Origin: Pseudomonadota bacterium
GTDB lineage: Bacteria; Pseudomonadota; Alphaproteobacteria; Rhizobiales; Hyphomicrobiaceae
Assembly (NCBI GenBank): GCA_023412805.1
Contig: JAEZRM010000093.1
Span: 1-55,340 of the forward strand
DNA length: 55,340 bases
Direction of reading: 5' to 3'
The notes beneath the pieces are model-generated. The model worked only from the letters and a program-made list of their open reading frames with translations. It searched no databases and had not been told where the DNA came from. The translations under genes and the position numbers were made by a program. This document shows, piece after piece, positions 10,579 through 18,876 of this stretch; within the stretch, counting starts at the first letter, position 1, and the number at the start of each line of letters is the position of its first letter.

Positions 10579-13500
10579 ATGCATGGCCAGCTCGGCCAAG
10601 CGAGCGATAATACCGACGGCACGCCTGTGCCGGCGGCGCCACCCCCTGCCGTGGCGGCTGAAGTGATTCGCCCCAAACGCAAGGTCGAGGCGCGTGCGCG
10701 CCCGGCAACCCGCTGGGCCAAAGGCTGCGCCCGCGGCTTCCTGACCATCACAGCTATTATCGTGCCACTGGTGGCACTCGCGGCTGGGCTTCTGTATGCG
10801 CGGCTGCTTGTCAGTCCCATCTCTGCATCGTTCCTCGTCGAGCCGATACAGCGCGTGCTCAACGATGAGATGCCGGGCATTCAATTCCAAATCGAAGATG
10901 CCATCATCCAGCTCACGTCCAGCGGCGGCATCGAAGCCCGGCTCACCAGTGTGCGCGTGACCGAGGACACGGGCAGCGTCGTCGCACTCGCCTCGCGCGC
11001 GTCGGTCCAGCTCAGCTTGCGGGCGCTGCGCAGAGGCCGGATCGCACCGGCCCGCATCGATCTGCTGCAGCCGCGGGTCGTTCTGTTCGCCAGCGACCGG
11101 CCGGCCTATACGCTCGGCTATGGGCGCGATCTGCAGGGACGCACGTTCACGATGCCGGCGACTTCCGCCGGCGGGGCCGGCACCGCGCCGCCGCGCGAGA
11201 CCGAGGTCGCCAAAACCATCACCATCATGCGCGATCGCATCGACGCGGCTCGCCAGGTCGCCGAGATGGCAGGTGAGATGCGCCGCCGCAAAGGTGCTGC
11301 TTCCTTTCTCGAGACGCTTGGCCTGAAGGACGCATCGCTGATCGTTTCCCATGACGGTCAGCCAACCGTGCTGCAGCTGCCGAGCCTCGAACTCTCCATG
11401 CGCCACCGCTCGACGCGCAGCGTCATATCGGGCAACGGAACGCTGGCGGGTACGGGCGCACCATTCAAATACAGTTTCCGCATGGAGGACTCCGAGCTTC
11501 GCGATCGCCTGACGCTCAACGTCGAGGTCGAAGAACTCGTACCGCGAACGCTCGCACTGGGGCATGTTGGCCTCGAGCTTTTCGAGGGTCTCGATCTGCC
11601 GATTGGGGGCCGTGGTGCGATCGAGCTTTCGCGACAGGGCGATGTGATCGGAGGCACCTTCGATGTTTCGCTCGGTGGCGGGCAAGTGCATCTGCCGTGG
11701 CTCGGCAAGGTGCCGCTCGATCTTGCTGGCGGCGAAGTGAAGGCGAGCTACGAGGGCGCCGAGCGCCGGCTCGTGATCGCGCCGTCGACCCTGCGCTGGC
11801 GGGCGAGCCACGCAACGCTTCAGGGCGAGATCGCACCGGCAACGGGCAGTGATGGCGCCGCCGGCTGGCGCTTCGAGGCACACGGTGTCGACGGGATGCT
11901 GACCGCCGATGATCTGGGCGCGCCGCCGCTGCCACTCACGGCGCTGATCGTGCGAGGCACCGCGTTCCCCAAGTCGGGGCATATCGAGGTTTCCGAATTC
12001 GACATGAAGGCCGGCGAGGCCAAGCTCGCGATGGTCGGTACGGTTGCGGCCTCGGGCAGCGAGCGCATTGCGCGCCTTGATGGCCGCATCGGACCGATGT
12101 CGCTCGGGGCACTGAAGACCATGTGGCCGCAGGGGCTCGCGCCGCAAACCCGGAAATGGGTCGCGAGCCACCTTGTCACCGGGCGCTTGAGCGGTGGCGC
12201 TTTCAGCATGACGAACGAGCGCAGCGATCGCGCCGGTCCAGGTGATCCGGCCGCGTTTCGCGAACGGGCATTGTCCCTCACGCTCGACGGCGAGCATATT
12301 GGTCTCGAGTATCTCAAAGGTCTCCCGCCGCTCGAGGCGAGCGCGGCCCGCCTCACTGTCGAGGGCTCGAGCGCAACTTTGAGAATTCCCGCCGGCATCA
12401 TAAAGACCACGCCGACACAACACCTCCAGGTCCAGGAGACCAGTTTCACGGTGAGCGGTGTCGATCAGGATCGTCCGCAAGCCCGTCTCGATGTCCGCCT
12501 CGCCGGCCCCGCGAGTGCGCTCACCGATCTGCTCGGCCGCCCGCAGCTCGGGCTCATGCGCAATGCCTGGCTCGATGGCACAGGGTTCGACGGCAAGCTC
12601 GACGCGCGCTTCAGTGCGGCCTTTCCCGTGTACGAAGGGCTTTCGATGCGGGATGTGCAGATCGTCGAGGGCAAGGCGAGCATCGTCGAGGGGCACGCCC
12701 GAAAAGTAATGGGGCGGTACAACGTATCCGGCGCGTCTATCCGCGCGGAAGCGCGCGACAACGCCATCGACTTCACCGGCGAAGCGCTGCTCGACGGCGT
12801 ACTCGCCAAGCTCGGCTGGCGCTATTCGTTCGACAGCGCCGCCGCCAGCGCCGCCACACAGCCAGACGCGCAAGGTCTGCGTCTGCGCGCGAAGATGGGG
12901 AACAGCGAGCGCGCTCAGCTCGGCATTCAGCTCGGCGAACTCGTCAATGGCGAAGTGGATGTCGATCTCACCGTTCGCCAGGATGATGACGACGGGCACG
13001 TGGTGCGCGTGGCAGCCGACCTGACTGGCGCCGAGATCCAGCTCAGCGATCTGGCGTGGTCGAAGCCGGCAGGACAGCGTGCGGAGCTCAAGTTCGATAT
13101 CGGCAAGCGCCGAGACGGCACCATCGCGCTCCAGAACTTCAGGCTCGACGGCGATACCATCGGCGTAAGCGGATGGGTGGCGCTCGGCGCCGACAACCGG
13201 CCGGTCGAATATTTCTTCTCGGACTTCTCTCTCAACACCGTGAGCAGCCTGACCGTACGCGGCGTGCTGAGACAAGATCGCGTATGGGAGATCAAGGCCA
13301 ATGGCGCGCGCTTCGATGCGCGCGGCATCTTCGGCGGCTTCTTGAGCGTCGGCTCGGGCGCGCGCCAGGAGAGCAATGAGCCGCACCAGTCCGTCGGTCT
13401 CGATGTCGAAGCCAAGGTCGAGACGGTGACGGGCGTGCCGGATGTCTACGTGACGACGAACCCTGATCCGCGCCTGCGTGGTGTCAGCCTGAAGTTCAGC

Positions 13501-14433
13501 TCACGCGGCGGGCGCGTGCGCGAGATCGACTTCAGCGGCCGCCATGAAAATCAAAAGACGCTCCGCGCGTCGATGAAGGCCTCGGGCAGCGCGCCGCGCG
13601 TGTTCACGGTCGATGCCGAGGATACGGGGGAAGCGCTGAAGCTCATCGGTATCTACCGCAGCATGCGGGGCGGTGAAGGGCGGCTCGAGATCAACCTCGA
13701 TGCCCCTGGCGCGGCGGAGCGGCGCGGCACGATGCGCGTGCGCAGGTTCCACATCATGGGCGATCCCGTCGTGAGCGATATGGCGACCGCCTACAATGAT
13801 GGAGGGCAGCCCGCGATCAGTCAGGGTACGCGCGGGCGGCAGGTCGTGCGCGAGCAGATCGAATTCGATCGCCTGCGCGCATCGTTTGCGACGGGCAACG
13901 GCCAGCTCGTGATCGAGGATATGGAAGTGGTCGGGCCTATTCTCGGCGCCACTCTGCGCGGCAAGCTCGACTATCGCAGCGAGCAGGTGCATCTCGGCGG
14001 CACCTATACGCCGCTCTCCGGATTGAATCGCGCTTTGTCGGGTGTGCCGCTTTTTGGCGAGGTGCTGACCGGGCCGCGGCGCGAGGGGATTGTCGCGATG
14101 ACGTTCGCCATTCAGGGGCCGATGGCCAATCCGCAGTTCGTTCCCAATCCGCTGTCGCTCGTGACGCCCGGCATTTTCCGCGAGATCTTCCAGATGGCAC
14201 CGAACAATCCCACGGTTACGCCAGGGACGCTGCCCTCGCAGAAGCGCCGGCCACCGCCGCGGCCACAGACCACGGCGAGCCCGCCCGCAACCGGTCCGTC
14301 TTCCGATGGCTCTGCCGAAGCCGAGGCGGGCAAAGCTGCACCGCGATCGCGCGCGCGCGTTACGAAGCCTGAGATCACCGACGGCTGGGCCGCCACGACC
14401 GATCCGCGCGCCGGCACACGGGCGAGAAATTAG
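10579..14433 (+). CDS. AsmA/YhdP-like giant envelope protein
   Basis: A 1284-residue protein predicted to be anchored in the inner membrane by one segment (about residues 63-85, FLTITAIIVPLVALAAGLLY) with a very long periplasmic part. The body is a run of beta-rich repeats, typical of DUF3971/AsmA-like proteins. The end contains GGTYTPLSGLNRALSGVPLFG and MANPQFVPNPLSLVTPGIFRE, the C-terminal signature of YhdP/TamB/AsmA relatives that bridge the two membranes and are tied to phospholipid transport. The last 90 residues are Pro-rich and disordered. The ATG at 10579 with GGGGAAG upstream is preferred over an in-frame start at 10462. It ends seven bases from convergent tyrS. Confidence 0.85.
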   Translation: MHGQLGQASDNTDGTPVPAAPPPAVAAEVIRPKRKVEARARPATRWAKGCARGFLTITAIIVPLVALAAGLLYARLLVSPISASFLVEPIQRVLNDEMPGIQFQIEDAIIQLTSSGGIEARLTSVRVTEDTGSVVALASRASVQLSLRALRRGRIAPARIDLLQPRVVLFASDRPAYTLGYGRDLQGRTFTMPATSAGGAGTAPPRETEVAKTITIMRDRIDAARQVAEMAGEMRRRKGAASFLETLGLKDASLIVSHDGQPTVLQLPSLELSMRHRSTRSVISGNGTLAGTGAPFKYSFRMEDSELRDRLTLNVEVEELVPRTLALGHVGLELFEGLDLPIGGRGAIELSRQGDVIGGTFDVSLGGGQVHLPWLGKVPLDLAGGEVKASYEGAERRLVIAPSTLRWRASHATLQGEIAPATGSDGAAGWRFEAHGVDGMLTADDLGAPPLPLTALIVRGTAFPKSGHIEVSEFDMKAGEAKLAMVGTVAASGSERIARLDGRIGPMSLGALKTMWPQGLAPQTRKWVASHLVTGRLSGGAFSMTNERSDRAGPGDPAAFRERALSLTLDGEHIGLEYLKGLPPLEASAARLTVEGSSATLRIPAGIIKTTPTQHLQVQETSFTVSGVDQDRPQARLDVRLAGPASALTDLLGRPQLGLMRNAWLDGTGFDGKLDARFSAAFPVYEGLSMRDVQIVEGKASIVEGHARKVMGRYNVSGASIRAEARDNAIDFTGEALLDGVLAKLGWRYSFDSAAASAATQPDAQGLRLRAKMGNSERAQLGIQLGELVNGEVDVDLTVRQDDDDGHVVRVAADLTGAEIQLSDLAWSKPAGQRAELKFDIGKRRDGTIALQNFRLDGDTIGVSGWVALGADNRPVEYFFSDFSLNTVSSLTVRGVLRQDRVWEIKANGARFDARGIFGGFLSVGSGARQESNEPHQSVGLDVEAKVETVTGVPDVYVTTNPDPRLRGVSLKFSSRGGRVREIDFSGRHENQKTLRASMKASGSAPRVFTVDAEDTGEALKLIGIYRSMRGGEGRLEINLDAPGAAERRGTMRVRRFHIMGDPVVSDMATAYNDGGQPAISQGTRGRQVVREQIEFDRLRASFATGNGQLVIEDMEVVGPILGATLRGKLDYRSEQVHLGGTYTPLSGLNRALSGVPLFGEVLTGPRREGIVAMTFAIQGPMANPQFVPNPLSLVTPGIFREIFQMAPNNPTVTPGTLPSQKRRPPPRPQTTASPPATGPSSDGSAEAEAGKAAPRSRARVTKPEITDGWAATTDPRAGTRARN

Positions 14434-14440
14434 CGCGCTG

Positions 14441-15697
14441 TCAGACCGGCCGCAGCAGCACGTGCTTCTTGCGCCCGAGACTGAGCTTGATCACACCTTC
14501 CGCCGAGATATCGCCCGAGCGCAGCTTGGCCTTCTCGTCGCTCACCGCAACGTCGTTCACACGCAGGCCACCGGCCTGGATCTGGCGGCGGGCCTCGCTG
14601 TTCGACTTGACGAGGCCGGCCGTGACGAACGCGGCGAGAATGCCGAGCTCGTTCTCGATGTCCGCGACCGGGATCTCGATCGTCGGCAGTCCTTCCGCAC
14701 TTTCGCCCTCTTCAAAGGCGCGCCGCGACGTTTCGGCTGCGGCTTCCGCTTTCTCGCGTCCGTGCAGAAGCGCCGTGGCTTCCGTCGCGAGCGTCTTCTT
14801 CGCCTCGTTAATCTCGGCGCCGCCGAGCGCGGCGAGCTTCGCGACCTCGCTCATGGGCAGCAGCGTGAAGAGCTTGAGGAAGCGCGCGACATCGGCGTCC
14901 TCGGTATTCCGCCACATCTGCCAGTAGTCGTAGACCGGGAGCTGATCTTCGTTGAGCCATACGGCGCCGGCGGCCGTCTTGCCCATCTTGGCACCAGACG
15001 CCGTGGTCAGCAGTGGGCAGGTGAGCGCGTACAACTGATGCGTCCCCATGCGCCGGCCGAGATCGATGCCGGAGACGATGTTGCCCCACTGATCGGAGCC
15101 GCCCATCTGCAGGTTGCAGTCGTAGCGCCGCGCGAGCTCTACATAGTCGTAGGACTGCAGCAGCATGTAGTTGAACTCGATGAACGAGAGTTCCTGCTCG
15201 CGTTCGAGACGCATCTTCGCCGAATCCATCGAGAGCATCCGGTTCACCGAGAAGTGCCGGCCCACATCGCGCAGGAACTCGATGTAGTTGAGCGGTGCGA
15301 GCCACTCGGCATTGTCCGCCATCACCGCATCGTGGCGCGCGTCGCCAAACGACAGGAATTTGGCGAAGACGCGCTTGATGCCGTCCTTGTTCGCTTCGAT
15401 CGTCTCGATCGGGAGAATACGCCGCGTTTCGTCGCGACCCGAGGGGTCACCGACGCGCGTCGTGCCGCCGCCCATGAGCGTGATAGGCTTGCCACCGCCG
15501 CTCTTCTGCAGCCAGTGCAGCATCATGATCGACAGCAAGTGCCCGATGTGCAGCGAGGGCGCCGTGCAGTCATAGCCGACGTACGACACGATCTCGCCCT
15601 TGGCGGCGAGGGCATCGAGCCCCTCGAAGTCCGAGCACTGGTGGATGAAGCCGCGCTCGGCCAGAATATTGAGGAAGTCGGACTTGTACGTCGTCAT
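14441..15697 (-). CDS. tyrS: Tyrosyl-tRNA synthetase
   Basis: Class I aminoacyl-tRNA synthetase that charges tRNA-Tyr. With the ATG at 15697 (MTTYKSDFLNIL) the protein is 418 residues, the usual size. HIGH is at residues 50-53 and the second signature is KMGKT. The GSDQWGNI motif of tyrosine recognition is intact. The C-terminal S4 RNA-binding domain (SEARRQIQAGGLRVNDVAVSDE) is complete. The upstream extension to 16024 is antisense to anmK and is not part of the protein. The gene is divergent from anmK. Confidence 0.97.
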   Translation of the reverse strand: MTTYKSDFLNILAERGFIHQCSDFEGLDALAAKGEIVSYVGYDCTAPSLHIGHLLSIMMLHWLQKSGGGKPITLMGGGTTRVGDPSGRDETRRILPIETIEANKDGIKRVFAKFLSFGDARHDAVMADNAEWLAPLNYIEFLRDVGRHFSVNRMLSMDSAKMRLEREQELSFIEFNYMLLQSYDYVELARRYDCNLQMGGSDQWGNIVSGIDLGRRMGTHQLYALTCPLLTTASGAKMGKTAAGAVWLNEDQLPVYDYWQMWRNTEDADVARFLKLFTLLPMSEVAKLAALGGAEINEAKKTLATEATALLHGREKAEAAAETSRRAFEEGESAEGLPTIEIPVADIENELGILAAFVTAGLVKSNSEARRQIQAGGLRVNDVAVSDEKAKLRSGDISAEGVIKLSLGRKKHVLLRPV

Positions 15698-15781
15698 GAT
15701 ATGAGGCTTTCGGTCGTATCCGAACCGCATGGGGCGGCCAGGGGACACTAGGGTCGGCGCAAATTGCACAGGAAAGCCGCC

Positions 15782-16885
15782 ATGGGCAAGATCAGGCGCG
15801 CAATAGGGCTGATGAGCGGCACGTCCATGGACGGGATCGACGTCGCGCTCATCGAAACGGACGGGGAAAGCCACGTGCGGCGCCTCGCCGCCGATAGCGT
15901 CGACTATCAGCCGGCATTCAGGGAGCGGCTCCGGGTCGCGCTGCGCGATGCCGTGACCATAGATAAGCGCGACGAGCGGCCCGGGAGCCTCGCCGCCGTC
16001 GAGGCCGAGCTGACCACGCTCCACGCCGACGCGGTCCTGCGCTTCATCGGCGACCGGATGCTGCAGCCTTCAGCGATCGACGTGATCGGCTTTCACGGAC
16101 AGACGGTCTTTCACGCGCCGGAGCGGGGCTTGACGGTTCAGATCGGCGATGGTCGGGCGCTTGCGTCCGCAACGGGGATCGATGTCGTGCACGATCTGCG
16201 CGCTGCGGATTGTGCTGCAGGCGGCCAGGGCGCACCGCTCGCGCCGGTTTATCATCGTGCGCTGGCCTCCAAGGTCCAGGATCGCCCCATTGCCTTTATG
16301 AACATCGGCGGCGTCGCCAACATCACTTGGATCGGCCCGGACGGCCGGCTGATCGCATTCGACACTGGTCCAGGCAATGCCATGATCGACGATTGGATGT
16401 TGAAGCGGACCAATGTCGTGATCGACGAAGGCGGTGCGATCGCCGCGCGCGGCAAAGTGCACGAGGACTACGTCTCCGCGTACTTCCGGCACAATTTCTT
16501 CGCGCTCGCCGCGCCGAAATCGCTCGACCGCAACGCCTTCGACGGCACGCTTGTCGAGCCGCTCTCGACGGAGGATGGCGCGGCAACGCTGACGGCATTC
16601 ACGGCCGCGGCCATCGCGCGGGCGCGCGATCATCTGCCGGAGGAGCCGCGCATGTGGATCATGGCCGGCGGCGGTCGGCGTAATCGCACGCTGATGTCGA
16701 TGCTCGCGGAGCATGTGAACGGCGCCGTGGTGCCGATCGAGGCGCTGGGTTTCAATGGCGACTCCGTCGAGGCCGAAGCCTGGGCGTACCTCGCCGTGCG
16801 CTCGCTCGACCGGCGCCCGATCACGTTTCCCGACACGACCGGCGTGCGCGTACCGATCACCGGCGGCGTGCTGAGCCGCGCGTGA
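15782..16885 (+). CDS. anmK: Anhydro-N-acetylmuramic acid kinase
   Basis: AnmK opens and phosphorylates 1,6-anhydro-MurNAc from turned-over cell wall to give MurNAc-6-phosphate. The ATP-binding start GLMSGTSMDGIDVALIE is diagnostic. DVIGFHGQTVFH (catalytic region), GGVANITW and FDTGPGNAMIDDW follow. At 367 residues the protein is the normal length. The ATG at 15782 is chosen because it has AGGAAAG upstream; 15764 is an in-frame alternative. The gene is divergent from tyrS and ends 17 bases before convergent sorB. Confidence 0.95.
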   Translation: MGKIRRAIGLMSGTSMDGIDVALIETDGESHVRRLAADSVDYQPAFRERLRVALRDAVTIDKRDERPGSLAAVEAELTTLHADAVLRFIGDRMLQPSAIDVIGFHGQTVFHAPERGLTVQIGDGRALASATGIDVVHDLRAADCAAGGQGAPLAPVYHRALASKVQDRPIAFMNIGGVANITWIGPDGRLIAFDTGPGNAMIDDWMLKRTNVVIDEGGAIAARGKVHEDYVSAYFRHNFFALAAPKSLDRNAFDGTLVEPLSTEDGAATLTAFTAAAIARARDHLPEEPRMWIMAGGGRRNRTLMSMLAEHVNGAVVPIEALGFNGDSVEAEAWAYLAVRSLDRRPITFPDTTGVRVPITGGVLSRA

Positions 16886-16902
16886 TCGGATGGCGGGTCT
16901 AC

Positions 16903-17271
16903 CTACTGAGGCGCGAACGGGTTTTTCCATCCGCGCTGCTGGCGTTCCGGAAAAGCGCTGGACAGATAGTCGAGCATCTTCTCGCGGTCATCGCCCTGCA
17001 CGTCCGGCATGTTGTGGCGCTCGGTCATCCAGGTCATCACCTCGTCCCACCGCTGCCTGTTGAGCCCTTGCTGCGCCACGATCTGGAAGGAGTGGCAGGC
17101 GATGCAGAAGTAGAAGGTCTCCTCGCGGTTGGGATGGTCTGGATACATCTCCGGCGTCTCGTCGCGCGGCTCGAAGGCCGGCGGCGTTTGTTGCGAGAGC
17201 GCCGGCGATATCGCCAATGCGCTCCCGATCAGCATTGCTGTGAGTGATTTCCTCAGCACGTGCGCGCTCAC
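16903..17271 (-). CDS. sorB: Sulfite dehydrogenase cytochrome c subunit (SorB-like)
   Basis: Small periplasmic c-type cytochrome that would accept electrons from the molybdenum subunit encoded upstream. The 122-residue protein has a signal peptide (about 1-26) and one heme-binding motif, CIACH. The likely distal Met is in ERHNMPDVQGDDRE. The GTG start overlaps the TGA of the upstream sulfite oxidase gene (GTGA), indicating coupled translation. The pair resembles SorAB of Starkeya. The assignment depends partly on this neighbour. Confidence 0.85.
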   Translation of the reverse strand: MSAHVLRKSLTAMLIGSALAISPALSQQTPPAFEPRDETPEMYPDHPNREETFYFCIACHSFQIVAQQGLNRQRWDEVMTWMTERHNMPDVQGDDREKMLDYLSSAFPERQQRGWKNPFAPQ

Positions 17272-18620
17272 CCGACCAGTACCGCGATGCGATGCATGGG
17301 ATTGCCGCCGTAGCCCTGCGGGTTCCAGTTCGGCGCCACGTGCGGCTGCATGCGATCTTTGCTGTCGGTCGCGCGCACCCAGATCTCGTAGTACCCATCG
17401 CTCGGCAGCTTGATGTTCGCCGTCCAGCGCTGCCAGTCGAAGCGATTGCGCGGGGCGCCGAGCTCAGTCGCTTGCCACGTCGCGCCGAAGTCCGTGGAGA
17501 CGTGCACAGCCTTGACGGTCTCGTCGCCCGCCCAGGCAGCCCCACGCAGGGCGAGGTCACGCGTGCCGGCCGCGAGCTTGGTGCCGTTCGCGGGATTGGT
17601 GATGATGCCACGCACTGGCATGGACTCGAGAATCTTGAAGTTCTTCGGGTCCGCCTTGCCGCCCGGCACCATCGGCTGGATCGGCACGCGATAGCTCGTC
17701 CCGGTCATGCCGGGGCCGTCGTGCTCCTTGTCGCGAAGGGTGATCCTGTTGAGCCATTTGTGTGATGCCGACCCCGGCCAGCCCGGAATCATCAGGCGCA
17801 GCGGTCCGCCATGAATGTTCGGTAGCGCTTCATCGTTCATGGCCCACACAAGCAGCGCCTCGGCTTCCATGGCCTTCGGAAGGGGCACGCCGCGTGAGAG
17901 CGTGAGCTGCTTGGGATCGCCGGAGAGATGCTGATCCGTTCCGTAGTGCGCGGTATAGACGGCGCTCGGCTTCGGCGCTGCGGCCTTGAGTACTTCCGCG
18001 AGTGACACGCCTGTCCACTTCGCGCAGCCGGCGCCGCCGTTCGTCCATTGATTGCCGCGTGCTGAGGGTGTGTAGAACGATCGGCCGTTGCCGCCGCACT
18101 CGAGCACGGCATAGATGGACTTCTCGGCAAAACGCTTCTTCAACTCACCGAGCGTCAGCTTGAGCGGTGAATTCACCTCACCGTCGATGGTTAGCTCCCA
18201 CGTATCGGGCTGCGCCGGTGGGTCGGGGAGCTGGCCATTATTGCGAATAAAGAACTTCGAGAACGGTGTCGTCTCGTCATCGAGCAGGTGCTCCGGCGTC
18301 TCCGCGACGAGAGGACGCTCGCCGAGCAATGAAAGGCCTGGATCCTTGCCAGGGAAACTGAAGGGCTGGGGGGCCTTCGCCGCCGCTGCTTCCGGCGCCT
18401 TCTTTGCTTCCTGCGCCAATGCTGCCGGGATGAGGCCACCGGGCATCGTCGCGCTGTGGACGATCGTACCGCCGACGGCCGCACTCATTGCAGCGAGGCC
18501 CGCGCCATTGAGAAAGCCGCGGCGCGACACATCGGCCTTGCGCCCGAAAGCGATGACGTCAGCGCGTTCAGCGTCCTCGGCGTAGGTTTCTTCGATCGAT
18601 CGTTCGCGTTTCCTCGCCAT
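17268..18620 (-). CDS. sorA: Sulfite dehydrogenase molybdopterin subunit (SorA-like)
   Basis: Periplasmic molybdenum enzyme predicted to oxidise sulfite to sulfate. A twin-arginine signal (SRRGFLNGAGLAAM, about residues 32-45) fits export of a folded cofactor protein. The Mo-ligand cysteine lies in YAVLECGGNGRSF. The sulfite oxidase core has GGAGCAKWTGVSLAEVL and GSASHKWLNRI. The C-terminal dimerisation domain has DFGATWQATELG and IWVRATDSKDRMQP. GAGAGGA lies upstream of the ATG. The 450-residue length is slightly above the average for the family, mainly because of the leader. It is followed directly by the cytochrome gene. Confidence 0.92.
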   Translation of the reverse strand: MARKRERSIEETYAEDAERADVIAFGRKADVSRRGFLNGAGLAAMSAAVGGTIVHSATMPGGLIPAALAQEAKKAPEAAAAKAPQPFSFPGKDPGLSLLGERPLVAETPEHLLDDETTPFSKFFIRNNGQLPDPPAQPDTWELTIDGEVNSPLKLTLGELKKRFAEKSIYAVLECGGNGRSFYTPSARGNQWTNGGAGCAKWTGVSLAEVLKAAAPKPSAVYTAHYGTDQHLSGDPKQLTLSRGVPLPKAMEAEALLVWAMNDEALPNIHGGPLRLMIPGWPGSASHKWLNRITLRDKEHDGPGMTGTSYRVPIQPMVPGGKADPKNFKILESMPVRGIITNPANGTKLAAGTRDLALRGAAWAGDETVKAVHVSTDFGATWQATELGAPRNRFDWQRWTANIKLPSDGYYEIWVRATDSKDRMQPHVAPNWNPQGYGGNPMHRIAVLVG

Positions 18621-18876
18621 TGTTCTGTCCTCTCAGGTGTGTGAGGTTCGATGTATTTATATGAATACATCCGAATATAATGATACGACGCATGCGAGGT
18701 GCTGCCAACTCTAGCGTCGTCGATGACATCCCGATGTCTGGCGGCCGCTCTGTGCATCCAGGTTACGCCATGGCCCCAATGCCGAATGCTCCACGGCTTT
18801 CGGCCGTCAAGGCGTTGCGAATCGATCTCCTTTTGCTGCAACTGCTTAAAGTTGGGAATCTGTGGAGGCGGGGTCG

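Noticed and set aside
10531..13386. 951-residue minus-strand frame
   Set aside because: Antisense to the AsmA-like gene, without ribosome site or domain.
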